Assembly: GCA_016704145.1 (NCBI GenBank) | Contig: JADJAS010000001.1 | Location: forward strand, 248,001-312,000 | Direction of reading: 5' to 3' | Source: Rhodocyclaceae bacterium | GTDB lineage: Bacteria; Pseudomonadota; Gammaproteobacteria; Burkholderiales; Rhodocyclaceae | Length of the DNA: 64,000 nt | Shown: piece after piece, positions 10,620-18,968 of the stretch | Layout: each line of letters starts with the position of its first letter | Position numbering within the stretch: the stretch's first letter is position 1 | The notes under the pieces: model-generated | Seen by the model: only the letters and a program-made list of their open reading frames with translations | What the model was told of the DNA's origin: nothing | The model's database searches: none | Made by a program: the position numbers and the translations under genes

Positions 10620-11654
10620 ATGAACCTCAAGCACCTGTACTACTTCTGGAAGGTCGCAAAACTCGGTGGCGTGGTCCGCGCCGCCGAGGCGATCCACATC
10701 TCGCCCCAGACGCTGAGCGGCCAGATCAAGCTGCTCGAAGCGCGGCTCGGCGCCGCGCTATTCGTCCGCCAGGGACGGTCGCTGGAACTGACCGATGCCG
10801 GCCGGCTGGCGCTCGAATATGCGGACGACATCTTCACCCTCGACGCCGAACTCGAACACGCCATCCGCGCGGTTCCCAAGGGACGCCCCACCGACTTCCG
10901 CGTCGGCGTCAGCGATGCCCTGCCGAAGGCGCTTGCCTACAGGCTCCTGCATCCGGCCATCGAATTGCCGAATCCGGTTCGAATTATTTGCCGGGAATGG
11001 CGCATCGAGCCCCTGCTGGCCGAGTTGGCCCTGCATCGCCTCGATCTGGTGCTGGCTGACTGGCCGATACCCAGCAACATCGACATTCGCGTCTATACGC
11101 ACAAGCTCGGCGAATCCGGGCTTTCCTTCCTTGCCCATCCGGCGCTGGCGCGCCAGTCGGCCGCGCCTTTTCCGCAATGCCTCGAACATGTCCCGCTCTT
11201 GATGCCTGGCGAGGATTCCTCCATGCGGCGCCGAACCCGCGAGTGGCTCGATCGCAAGCGCCTGCGCGTCACCGTGGCCGGCGAATTCGACGACGCCGCC
11301 CTCATGGCGGCATTCGGGCGCGAGCGCGTGGGCGCCTTTCCGGTGCCCAGCGTGCTGCTCGATGACTATCTTGCCGCTGGCGATCTCGTGCTGCTCGGCC
11401 ACGCCGACCGCGCCAGCATCGAGTATTTCGCGCTGTCGGCGAGTCGGCGGCTGACGCATCCCTGCGTCGTCGCGGTCACCGCGAAGGCGAACATCAGCCT
11501 TGAGCCGAACCATCGGCTTCCCCTGCCCGCGCCGCGCCGCGCACCGGCTCAGACGGAAGGCGTCGCCAGCGGCACCTCCACCAGCCGACCCAGCGCCGCG
11601 AAGAAGATCGCCGCGCGCACCGGCAGTCCTTCGTCCGTAAAAAGATCGACATAG
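10620..11654 (+). CDS. nhaR: NhaR-like LysR-family transcriptional regulator
   Basis: A 344-residue regulator. Residues 1-60 form a LysR winged helix-turn-helix (LKHLYYFWKVAKLGGVVRAA, then HISPQTLSGQIKLLE), which is diagnostic of NhaR, the Na+-responsive activator of Na+/H+ antiporter genes. Residues 90-290 form the effector domain (FRVGVSDALPKALAYRLL; LVLADWPIPSNIDIRVYTHKLG). The ATG at 10620 is chosen because MNLKHLYYFW is the family N-terminus. The protein is about 40 residues longer than usual: the low-complexity tail after HPCVVAVTAKA overlaps the convergent AddA-like gene by 106 bases, so the last codons may reflect a frameshift or stop loss. It could control the ion-transport operon 1 kb to the left. 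Confidence 0.8.
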   Translation: MNLKHLYYFWKVAKLGGVVRAAEAIHISPQTLSGQIKLLEARLGAALFVRQGRSLELTDAGRLALEYADDIFTLDAELEHAIRAVPKGRPTDFRVGVSDALPKALAYRLLHPAIELPNPVRIICREWRIEPLLAELALHRLDLVLADWPIPSNIDIRVYTHKLGESGLSFLAHPALARQSAAPFPQCLEHVPLLMPGEDSSMRRRTREWLDRKRLRVTVAGEFDDAALMAAFGRERVGAFPVPSVLLDDYLAAGDLVLLGHADRASIEYFALSASRRLTHPCVVAVTAKANISLEPNHRLPLPAPRRAPAQTEGVASGTSTSRPSAAKKIAARTGSPSSVKRST

Positions 11655-14600
11655 CGCGCCAGCTGCGCGCGGTAGTGCGTCGCATGCGCGGCGAGGTCGC
11701 TGGCCGGCGTCGCGGTCTTGTAGTCGATGATCCAGCGCGTACCGTCCTCGACGAAAGTTCGGTCGATGATCCGGGTCGGCGTGCCGCCATCGCTGACTTT
11801 CACCAGCGCCAGTTCCGAGGCCGCACCCGCGCGCGCGCGCAGCACCCAGCGCCCGTCGTCGCTGGTCAGCGTCGTCCGGAGGATCGCGCCGGCCCGCTCC
11901 GCCCCTTGCGCCGAATCGCGATCACCACAACCCTGCTGCATCAGCCACACTTCCATGCCCGCGCGCAGCGACGACACCCGCTCGACGGGCCAGGCCTCGG
12001 GCCCGTCGTTGGCCATCATTTCGAGATAGACATGCACCAGCGTGCCGACTAGTGCGTCGAGCGGCTCGCCGATGTCCTCGGTCGCGCCCTCGCCGGTCGG
12101 CGGCGCCGGTGCGACGGTCTCGGGTAACGACACGGCCAGCGGCTCGGCCAGCCGCCGCAGCTTGGGCACGAAGTCGAAGCCGCCGCTTGTCGCGCCGGCG
12201 TCCGCCACCGTCGGCGCGGTGCCGTCGAATGCGTGGCTCACCACGGGCCAGAGCAGTTCGAGCAGGCTGCCGGCCCGCGCCTTCGCCTCGCCATGCGAGT
12301 TCAGCTCCACCGCCGCCACCCAGTGCAGCCGCCGGATGGCGCGCGTTGCGCCAACGTACAGCAGGCGCGCGGCCTCGTTGCGTTCCCGGCGCTTTTCGAG
12401 CCCGCCGAGCCAATCGTAGGGCGTCTGGAGATTGCCGCTCCCGTCCACCGGTCGGCGTCGCCGCTTCATCGGCGCCACCACCAGATGTTCGCGGTCGCCG
12501 ATCAGCACCTCTTCCCAGCGCATCAGCGGCGTGTCGTTGCTGCCCGTCTTGCGGTTGAGACCGGGCAGAATCACCGTGTCGAACTCCAGGCCCTTCGCCT
12601 TGTGCAGGGTCATGAACTGGAGCGAGCCGTCCGAGCGCGCATCGGGCGTCGCATAGAGCCGCCCGGTTTCCTTGTCGAGCTGCGCCAGCGTCAGCCGGCC
12701 GCCGGCATCGAGCTGGTCGAGCAGGTCGAGGAAGGCGTTGGCATCGGCGAGATCGGTTTCGCTGGCAAGGCACGCCGGACCGCCCAGCTGCAGCCACGTG
12801 CCTTCGACCCAGCGGCGCACCGCGACGCGGCCCTGCTGCCGCAGCGCCTGCCCGACGACATCGACGAAGCGCGCCAGCCGCGCCCGACCGTCCGGCGAGA
12901 GCTTCGCGACCCGGTCAGCATCGCCGATCAAACGCCAGAGGGTGGACATGTGGTCGTCGGCCGCCAGCGCGTGCAGGTCCGCCAGCGTGAGGCCGCACCA
13001 CGGTGCGCGCAGAATCGCCAGCCAGCTGACGCGGTCGCCCCGATGCAGCAGCGCGCGCGTCAGCGCCAGCAGGTCCTGCACCGGCTGGCGCTGGTCGAGG
13101 CGCTCCATCTCCACCGCCGTGAAGCGCAGCCCGGGTCGATGCCGCCGAATTTCCCGCACCAGCGCCGCAAGATGCTCGCGCGCGCGCGCCAGCACGGCGA
13201 TCTGCCTGCCGGGATCGGCGGCCCGCTCGGCGTCGATGGTGGCAAGCATCTCGCGCGCCTCGGCCAGATCGGCATCGCCACCTTTGTCCACGACGACGGC
13301 ATGCGGCGTGACGCCGGCGTCGGCCGTCGGGTCACCCGCCTCGTCCTTGGTCGCCGCGGACTCGCGGTAGCGGATCGCGCCGCACGGAATGTCGTCCGCC
13401 AGCGCGAACACCCGCGCGAAGGTTAGGTTCACCCACGCCACCACCGCCCGTTGCGAACGGTTGTTGCGGTAGAGGCGCAGCGGCGCCATGGCCAGGTCGC
13501 CCAATCCGCGCTGCTTCACGTCGATGAACAGGCCGACGTCGGCCTTGCGGAAGCGGTAGATCGACTGCATCGGGTCGCCGACGAGGAACAGCGTGCGGCC
13601 GTCGCCCGGCAGCCAGCCCGCCGTCAGCCGCGCCAGCAGATCGACCTGCGTCGGGCTGGTGTCCTGGAATTCGTCGACCAGCAAATGGCGGATGCGGTAA
13701 TCGAGCGCCAGCGCCAGATCGGTCGGCTGCGCCTCGTCGCCCAGCGCCTGGCGCGCGCGCAGCGCCACCTCGACGAAGTCGGCCTCGCCCGATTCGTTGA
13801 ACACGTTCCAGAGTTCCGCCGCCGCCAGCCGCAGCAGGTTGCCGAGCGCCTCGATGGTCGCCCACTCCTCTTCCGTGTAATGCGGATCGGCCAACCGGCG
13901 CGCCTGCGCCAGCGCATCGACCGCTTCGTCGGACAGCGCGGCGACGATGTCCGACAGCGCCTTTTTCTGCGCGCCGGATTCATTCGCCGGAAAGCCGTCG
14001 CGCTTGTCGAGCTTCCGGCGCGGCGTATCCTGGCCCGTCAGCAGCAGCGCCGCCAGGCCGCGCCAGAGCGGCAGTTCCTCGGGCTCGACACACAGCGGCC
14101 GCGACCAGTCGCGCAGCACGGCCAGCGGATGATCCTCCGGCAGGTTGCCGGCGGCATGGCGCGCGATGGGCATCAACGCTTGCTGCACGGCTGTCGGGAA
14201 TGCCTTGGCCACGCGATCCAGATCGGCCCGCACCAGCGCCGCCAGTGCGCGCTCGGCGTCCTGCCACGGCGGACTTTCGAGCGTGTGGCGCAGCCACTGG
14301 TCGCGCCTGGCCAGCATCGCCGCCAGCAGTTCGGCCAGGCGCCGCGCGTCGTTGTCGACGTGCCGCAGCGCACGCGCCACGGCCTGCGCCTGCGGAGCTT
14401 CCTCCTCCAGCCAGGCCAGCGCCCGGCGCGCCGCTTCCTCGTAGTGGCGGCCGGCGTCGTCCGCCAGGCGCGGCTCGGCGCCGAAGCGCGAGAGCACCGG
14501 CATCTGCCTCGCGAGGCTGGCGCACAGGGCGTCGATGGTGGTGACGCGCAGCCGGCCCGGATGCTCCAGCAGGCCCCAGCCCCGGCGCCGCGAGGCTGCC

Positions 14601-14905
14601 AGCGCGGCAAGCGCGAGTTCGTGACTGACGAGTTTGTGCGGCTTGTCGGGCACCCGGCCCGCCGCCGCGGCCACGAGGTTGTCCATGACGCGATGGCGCA
14701 TTTCCGCCGCCGCCTTGTTGGTGAAAGTGAGGGCGACGATTTCCTCGGGCGCCTCGACCGCCGCCAGCAGCGTGAGAAAGCGCTGCGCCAGCAGTTCGGT
14801 CTTGCCCGCGCCGGCCGGCGCCTCGACGATGCAGGACTCGGCACCGAGCGCACGCCGGCGGGCTTCGTCGTCTTCGCGCAGCAGCGCTTCGTTGCCTACC
14901 GGCAT
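11549..14905 (-). CDS. UvrD/AddA-like ATP-dependent helicase-nuclease
   Basis: A 1118-residue superfamily 1 helicase with an exonuclease domain. Walker A is APAGAGKTE (29-37), motif Ia includes LTFTNKAAAEMRHRV, motif II is LLVDEFQDTSPTQ, motif III is FLVGDPMQSIYRFRKADVG, motif V is FMTLHKAKGLEFDTVILPG and motif VI is LLYVGATRAIRRLHW. The C-terminal RWIIDYKTA within a PD-(D/E)xK fold is the nuclease centre. Together with the upstream PD-(D/E)xK protein it forms an AddAB-like complex for double-strand break resection. The start at 14905 has AAGGAAG upstream; the gene overlaps the partner's stop by ten bases. The 3' end overlaps the nhaR-type gene in convergent orientation. Confidence 0.88.
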   Translation of the reverse strand: MPVGNEALLREDDEARRRALGAESCIVEAPAGAGKTELLAQRFLTLLAAVEAPEEIVALTFTNKAAAEMRHRVMDNLVAAAAGRVPDKPHKLVSHELALAALAASRRRGWGLLEHPGRLRVTTIDALCASLARQMPVLSRFGAEPRLADDAGRHYEEAARRALAWLEEEAPQAQAVARALRHVDNDARRLAELLAAMLARRDQWLRHTLESPPWQDAERALAALVRADLDRVAKAFPTAVQQALMPIARHAAGNLPEDHPLAVLRDWSRPLCVEPEELPLWRGLAALLLTGQDTPRRKLDKRDGFPANESGAQKKALSDIVAALSDEAVDALAQARRLADPHYTEEEWATIEALGNLLRLAAAELWNVFNESGEADFVEVALRARQALGDEAQPTDLALALDYRIRHLLVDEFQDTSPTQVDLLARLTAGWLPGDGRTLFLVGDPMQSIYRFRKADVGLFIDVKQRGLGDLAMAPLRLYRNNRSQRAVVAWVNLTFARVFALADDIPCGAIRYRESAATKDEAGDPTADAGVTPHAVVVDKGGDADLAEAREMLATIDAERAADPGRQIAVLARAREHLAALVREIRRHRPGLRFTAVEMERLDQRQPVQDLLALTRALLHRGDRVSWLAILRAPWCGLTLADLHALAADDHMSTLWRLIGDADRVAKLSPDGRARLARFVDVVGQALRQQGRVAVRRWVEGTWLQLGGPACLASETDLADANAFLDLLDQLDAGGRLTLAQLDKETGRLYATPDARSDGSLQFMTLHKAKGLEFDTVILPGLNRKTGSNDTPLMRWEEVLIGDREHLVVAPMKRRRRPVDGSGNLQTPYDWLGGLEKRRERNEAARLLYVGATRAIRRLHWVAAVELNSHGEAKARAGSLLELLWPVVSHAFDGTAPTVADAGATSGGFDFVPKLRRLAEPLAVSLPETVAPAPPTGEGATEDIGEPLDALVGTLVHVYLEMMANDGPEAWPVERVSSLRAGMEVWLMQQGCGDRDSAQGAERAGAILRTTLTSDDGRWVLRARAGAASELALVKVSDGGTPTRIIDRTFVEDGTRWIIDYKTATPASDLAAHATHYRAQLARYVDLFTDEGLPVRAAIFFAALGRLVEVPLATPSV
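11778..11800 (+). repeat. Dispersed 23-bp motif, site 3 of 13
   Basis: Inside the AddA-like gene, opposite to its coding strand, where it encodes KVSDGGTP. It has GGCG, tgcc, GCC, atcg, CTGACTTT. Confidence 0.7.
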
Positions 14906-17550
14906 TGTTCTTCCTTTTCCGGCAAGCGCAGCAACGGCAGCACGTCGCAGTAACGCAATTCGCTTTCGTCGGCCACGCGCACGCCCGCCTCGCCGGCCCG
15001 AATCTCGCACGCGACCGCCGCGATCGCCTCGCGCCAGCGGCCCAGCACGCCCGGCCAGTCCTCGACGGCCTTGACGCCATCGACCAACGCCGCCTCGCCG
15101 ATGCCGATGAAGCCGCAGTCGCCGGGCCGGACCCGGGCAAACGCGACGGCGGCCGGCGGCTCGTCGAGCGCCCACGCCGCGTACACGGGCAGCTGCGGCT
15201 CGGCGATGCGCTCGCCGTCCCACGCCGTCGTCTTCAGCTCGCGGCTGGTCTTGTAGTCGATCAGCAGCCGGCCGCCATCGTCCAGCTCGTCAAGGCGGTC
15301 GAGCGCGACATCGATGGCCAGCCCCTCGATCTCGACGCGTCGGCGCTGCTCACTGCCGACGACGCGGAAAGGCGCCTCACGTCGCAGCTCCACCGCCAGC
15401 CATTCGGCGAGCAGCCCGGCCAGGTGTTCGCGCTCCAGCGCCGCGTAACGCGGCGGCAGCGGCGCCTCGCGTCGCTCGGCGAACTGCTCGATGGCGGCCG
15501 CCGCGGCGGCCTGCGCCGCCTCGCGCCGCCCGGCTTCGCCAAGATCGCGCATGGCCCGCGAATCGCGGCCGCGCCAAAGGTGCTCCATCGCCCGGTGCAG
15601 CAGCGTGCCGCGCTCGGCGGCGTCGAGCCCTGCCACCGGCTCGGCCAACGCCTGCGCACCCAGCCGGTAGCGATAGAACGCCCAGGCCGGGCACAGGGCC
15701 TGCGCGCGCAGCAATCCGGTACCGCCGGCAATCGCCGCGCCTTCCGGCACCGGCGGCGCAATGTGGTCGTCGATCGATTCGATGCGCGCCGCGTCGACCC
15801 GCGCCGCCACGGTCGTGGCAGCCGGCGCGGGCAGCGCCGCCGCCTTCGCCAGCCCGGCGAGCAGCGGACTGGGCCGCAGCGGCCGGTCGCCCTCGGCGCG
15901 GGCATACGAGAACACGACCTCGGGCGCCGAGCGCAACAGCCGCCGCTGCACGGCCAGCGCGAATTCGAGTTCCACCTCGGCCGAGGCATGGGTTGAGCGC
16001 GCATGGCGCTGCACGTCGGCCGGCAGCAGCGGATTCGGCCGCGGCGCCGGCGGCCAGACCTCCTCGTTGATGCCCAGCACCCAGAGCGCGTCGAACTCAG
16101 CGCCCGCCGCCTCCAGCGGCCCGAGCACCTCGATGGCCGGCGTGCCCTCGGTCTCGGGTTGGAACACGCGCTCGCGGCACTGGCGCATGGCCAGCCGCGC
16201 CGCCTGCGCGAGGCCGATCTTGCCGGTGACGACGTCGAGCGCGTCGAGCCCCGTCAGCGTGTCGAGCCAGGCCTCCTTCGCCTGCCACTCGTGGCTGGAA
16301 AGCCCGCGCTCGCCGGGCCAGCCGGCGGCGTCGAGCAGTTCGAGGAGTTCCATCGCCCACTGCGAAGGCCGGCGCGCCGAACCATGCCGCGCGCCGAATT
16401 CGAGCAGTGTTTCCAGATGCCCGATACAGCGACCGATGCGCAGGCCGCGGTCGCGCGCGCGCCGCGCCATGCGCAGCACGCCGGGGAGATTAAGTTCCGG
16501 CGGCATGCGCTCGCGCAGCAGCACGTCGAGCCGGGCGCGGCCGTCGGCTTCGCTCGCCGACGCCGACCAGTACGGCCCGCACAGCAGCGCGCCAAAGTCA
16601 GCCGCGGCGATGCGCCGGGGCTGAGCGGCAATCGCCAGCAGCCGCAGCCCCGCCGCGACGATGGGCTGTTCGGCCAGCGCCGTGCCCAGCGAAAAGTTGT
16701 AGCGGCGCGGCATCTCGGCGTTGTGCGGCGCCAACGCCTCGGGGTGCAGCGCATCGTCGAGGGCGGTCGCCAGCATGGCGCGCGCCATGGCCAGTTGCGG
16801 CACGACGATGCCCAGCCTCGCCACCGGATTTCGCGCCAACCGGTCCGCCGCCCAGGCCGCCACCGCGCGGCATTCGGCCTTGCGGTCGGGCCATTCGGCG
16901 ACGGTCGCGGCAGCCGCCGCCTCGCCGCCCGGGGACAGTTCGCCGACCTCGACGCCGCGTTCCGCCAGCGTGCGCATCAACGCGCGTTCTTGCGGGTTGT
17001 AGCGGTCGGAGCCCGCGAAGTTCATCCTCGCCGGCAGGCGGCATGCGCCCGCCTCGATGGCGCGCAACTGCCAGGCGCGCAGCCTGGCCGGCTCCAGCCA
17101 GCCGTTCTGCTCGCAGTCGGCGCGGAAGCGCCGCCGCCAGTGCAGGAAGCGGCGCAGTTCTTCATTGGCGGCTTCGCCATCCTTCGGCAGCGGCAGCGAC
17201 CAGACTTCGGCGAGGTCGTTGGCCTCGGCGGCGACCGCCGCCAGTCCCTCGCGATCGAACAATGACTGTTCGCCATCCTCCGCCGCCTCGGCGTCGCGTT
17301 CGATGGCACGCTCCCAGAGCATGCGTTCCTGCATCGCCGACAGCGGCAGCCGGGGCGCCTGCCGGGCGCCGATGCGGCCGGCCAGCAAGGCCTCGCTGGT
17401 GACTCGGCCGAGCCAGGCATCGAGCGTCAGCGCGTCGAGCGGCGCCCAGTACGTAAGCCCCTGCACCTGTTGCGCCCGGTTGTGCCGCTCGCGCAGCCGC
17501 CGCGCGAGCCGGTTGGTGGCGCAGATGACGACTGCGGCGCTGTCACTCAT
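14896..17550 (-). CDS. AddB-like PD-(D/E)xK nuclease, double-strand break repair partner
   Basis: An 884-residue protein of the 'probable DNA repair protein' family that replaces AddB in many betaproteobacteria. The N-terminal half is an inactivated helicase-like region (VVICATNRLARRLRERHNRAQ; ALWVLGINEEVWPPAPRPNPLLP). The C-terminal third is a RecB-type nuclease: GTLLHRAMEHLWRG, then VALDRLDELDDGGRLLIDYKT, in which Asp and the D-Y-K triad form the PD-(D/E)xK active site, then QLPVYA. I see no four-cysteine iron-sulfur cluster. The start at 17550 lies three bases after a possible 25-codon leader frame. It overlaps the helicase start by ten bases, indicating a coupled pair. A copy of the 23-bp motif lies inside. 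Confidence 0.85.
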   Translation of the reverse strand: MSDSAAVVICATNRLARRLRERHNRAQQVQGLTYWAPLDALTLDAWLGRVTSEALLAGRIGARQAPRLPLSAMQERMLWERAIERDAEAAEDGEQSLFDREGLAAVAAEANDLAEVWSLPLPKDGEAANEELRRFLHWRRRFRADCEQNGWLEPARLRAWQLRAIEAGACRLPARMNFAGSDRYNPQERALMRTLAERGVEVGELSPGGEAAAAATVAEWPDRKAECRAVAAWAADRLARNPVARLGIVVPQLAMARAMLATALDDALHPEALAPHNAEMPRRYNFSLGTALAEQPIVAAGLRLLAIAAQPRRIAAADFGALLCGPYWSASASEADGRARLDVLLRERMPPELNLPGVLRMARRARDRGLRIGRCIGHLETLLEFGARHGSARRPSQWAMELLELLDAAGWPGERGLSSHEWQAKEAWLDTLTGLDALDVVTGKIGLAQAARLAMRQCRERVFQPETEGTPAIEVLGPLEAAGAEFDALWVLGINEEVWPPAPRPNPLLPADVQRHARSTHASAEVELEFALAVQRRLLRSAPEVVFSYARAEGDRPLRPSPLLAGLAKAAALPAPAATTVAARVDAARIESIDDHIAPPVPEGAAIAGGTGLLRAQALCPAWAFYRYRLGAQALAEPVAGLDAAERGTLLHRAMEHLWRGRDSRAMRDLGEAGRREAAQAAAAAAIEQFAERREAPLPPRYAALEREHLAGLLAEWLAVELRREAPFRVVGSEQRRRVEIEGLAIDVALDRLDELDDGGRLLIDYKTSRELKTTAWDGERIAEPQLPVYAAWALDEPPAAVAFARVRPGDCGFIGIGEAALVDGVKAVEDWPGVLGRWREAIAAVACEIRAGEAGVRVADESELRYCDVLPLLRLPEKEEQCR
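16594..16616 (-). repeat. Dispersed 23-bp motif, site 4 of 13
   Basis: Inside the AddB-like gene and on its coding strand, where CTGACTTT is read as part of AAADFGA. It has GGCG, catc, GCC, gcgg, CTGACTTT. The orientation is opposite to most copies. Confidence 0.7.
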
Positions 17551-17553
17551 GGC

Positions 17554-17631
17554 TCAGAAGAACAGGCTGAGCACGAACGAAAGGGCGGTGCCCCAGAACA
17601 CGAATGCGTCGGGTGGGATGATGGTTTTCAT
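17554..17631 (-). CDS. Possible 25-residue hydrophobic microprotein upstream of the AddB-like gene
   Basis: A short frame encodes a peptide beginning MKTIIPPDAFVF and ending in a single hydrophobic segment, LSFVLSLFF. GGAGG lies nine bases before the ATG. Its stop is three bases before the start of the AddB-like gene, an arrangement that would couple translation of the two. I do not recognise the peptide. It may be a membrane microprotein, a leader peptide or chance. Confidence 0.35.
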   Translation of the reverse strand: MKTIIPPDAFVFWGTALSFVLSLFF

Positions 17632-17716
17632 GGTGAATGACCTCCGTGACGTTGACGGAAGCCATTCTCGCCACCCAAAAGCTCATAGCGTGAGCCTGGC
17701 GGAACCGGCAATGGAG

Positions 17717-18907
17717 TCAGGCCCGCCAGTCGTCACCGGGCATGATCCGGCGCATGAATTCATCGAACAGCGGCACGGTGAAGGCCGTGTCGCCATGGCT
17801 CGGACTCCAGACCATGCCTTTCGCGATCAACTGGTTCCGCGTCGGTCCCAGCGCGGTCACCTTCTTGCCGAGGATGTCGGCGATGTCGCCCGATCGATGC
17901 GGGCCGGGCCCCAGCTCCGCCATCGCGCGCAGGTAGCGCTTTTCGGTGGGCGTCAGGCGGTCGAGGCGGACGCGAAAAAAGCTCTCGTCGAGGGCGGCCA
18001 CCACCGCCCGCGATGCCGTGTCGACGTCGGCGTGGGTGATCGGCGATTGTGACGCCACGTCCCAGGCATGCTTGCCCCACTCCTGCAGAAAGTACGGGTA
18101 GCCGCGCGTTTGTACAACGATCCCGTCGAGCGCATCGGCATCGATGGCGACGCCTTGCGCGTTGGCCGGCTTCTCGATGGCCGAGCGCGCCGCCTCGTCG
18201 ATCAGCGGTCCGATCTCCGGAAAATCGAACAGGCGTTCGGCATAGGACTTGGCGCGCCCCATCTGCCCGCGCAATTGCGGCAGGCCGGCGCCGACGAGTA
18301 CGACGGGCAGCTTGCCCTGTGCGCAGCGATGCAGCGCCGTGATCAGCGCCGCTAGCTGCTCCTCCGCGACGTATTGCAGTTCGTCGATGAACAGCACCAG
18401 CGCCGTGCCGGCCTTGCGGGCCGCCGCGCCGACGGCCTCCAGCAGCGCCTGGAGATCATGCTCCAGGTCGCCGTTGTCGGCGAGGCCGGGTTCCGGTTCG
18501 AGGTCCAGCCCGACCTCGATGTCCTGATACCTGATCTTCAGCGCCTTGGCGAAGCCGGCCAGGCCGCGCAACGCCCGGCTCGCCAGCTCCTTGGCCTGTT
18601 CGTTGCGGGACAGGCGGATCAGCGCCAGGCGCAGTTGCGGCGCCAGGATCGCCGGCAGCGAGCGGCTTTCCGGCGCCTCGACGCGAATGGTGTGCAGGCC
18701 GCCCGCCTCGGCATCGTCGCGCATGCGGTCCAACAACACGGTCTTGCCGACGCCGCGCAGGCCGACCATGAGGATGCTCTTGGCCGGCAGCCCGCGCCGC
18801 ACGCGCTCCAGCGCGATGCGCACCGTCTCGCGCAGGTCGTCCCGGCCGGCGAGTTCCGGCGGCGGCGTGCCCGCGCCCGGGGCAAAGGGGTTTGTCACGG
18901 GGTCCAT
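17717..18907 (-). CDS. AAA ATPase with Orc1/Cdc6-like layout
   Basis: A 396-residue P-loop ATPase. Walker A is GLRGVGKT (49-56), Walker B is LVLFIDELQY (about 168-177) and a sensor-1-like strand is LPVVLVGAGLPQL. The C-terminal part (TPTEKRYLRAMAELG ... GDIADILGKK) looks like a winged helix, the arrangement of Orc1/Cdc6-type and related STAND-like ATPases found as lone genes in bacteria. The role is unknown; DNA binding is likely from the winged helix. It lies between RmuC and the AddAB-like genes, all on the same strand, suggesting a genome-maintenance theme. The promoter region upstream carries a palindrome. Confidence 0.75.
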   Translation of the reverse strand: MDPVTNPFAPGAGTPPPELAGRDDLRETVRIALERVRRGLPAKSILMVGLRGVGKTVLLDRMRDDAEAGGLHTIRVEAPESRSLPAILAPQLRLALIRLSRNEQAKELASRALRGLAGFAKALKIRYQDIEVGLDLEPEPGLADNGDLEHDLQALLEAVGAAARKAGTALVLFIDELQYVAEEQLAALITALHRCAQGKLPVVLVGAGLPQLRGQMGRAKSYAERLFDFPEIGPLIDEAARSAIEKPANAQGVAIDADALDGIVVQTRGYPYFLQEWGKHAWDVASQSPITHADVDTASRAVVAALDESFFRVRLDRLTPTEKRYLRAMAELGPGPHRSGDIADILGKKVTALGPTRNQLIAKGMVWSPSHGDTAFTVPLFDEFMRRIMPGDDWRA

Positions 18908-18936
18908 GGCAGGGAGAATATACGGTTATTAGTAAA

Positions 18937-18955
18937 TTTACAAATTTCTTGTAAA
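18937..18955. promoter_or_regulatory. Palindromic operator/promoter candidate upstream of the AAA ATPase
   Basis: TTTACAA and TTGTAAA are perfect 7-bp inverted arms separated by five bases, inside a roughly 55-bp AT-rich island between rmuC and the ATPase gene. On the minus strand TTTACA also resembles a -35 box with CTAATA 17 bases further, so an operator overlapping a promoter is plausible. This may be autoregulation by the winged-helix ATPase, which is inference. Confidence 0.4.
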
Positions 18956-18968
18956 TACAATAACTTTC

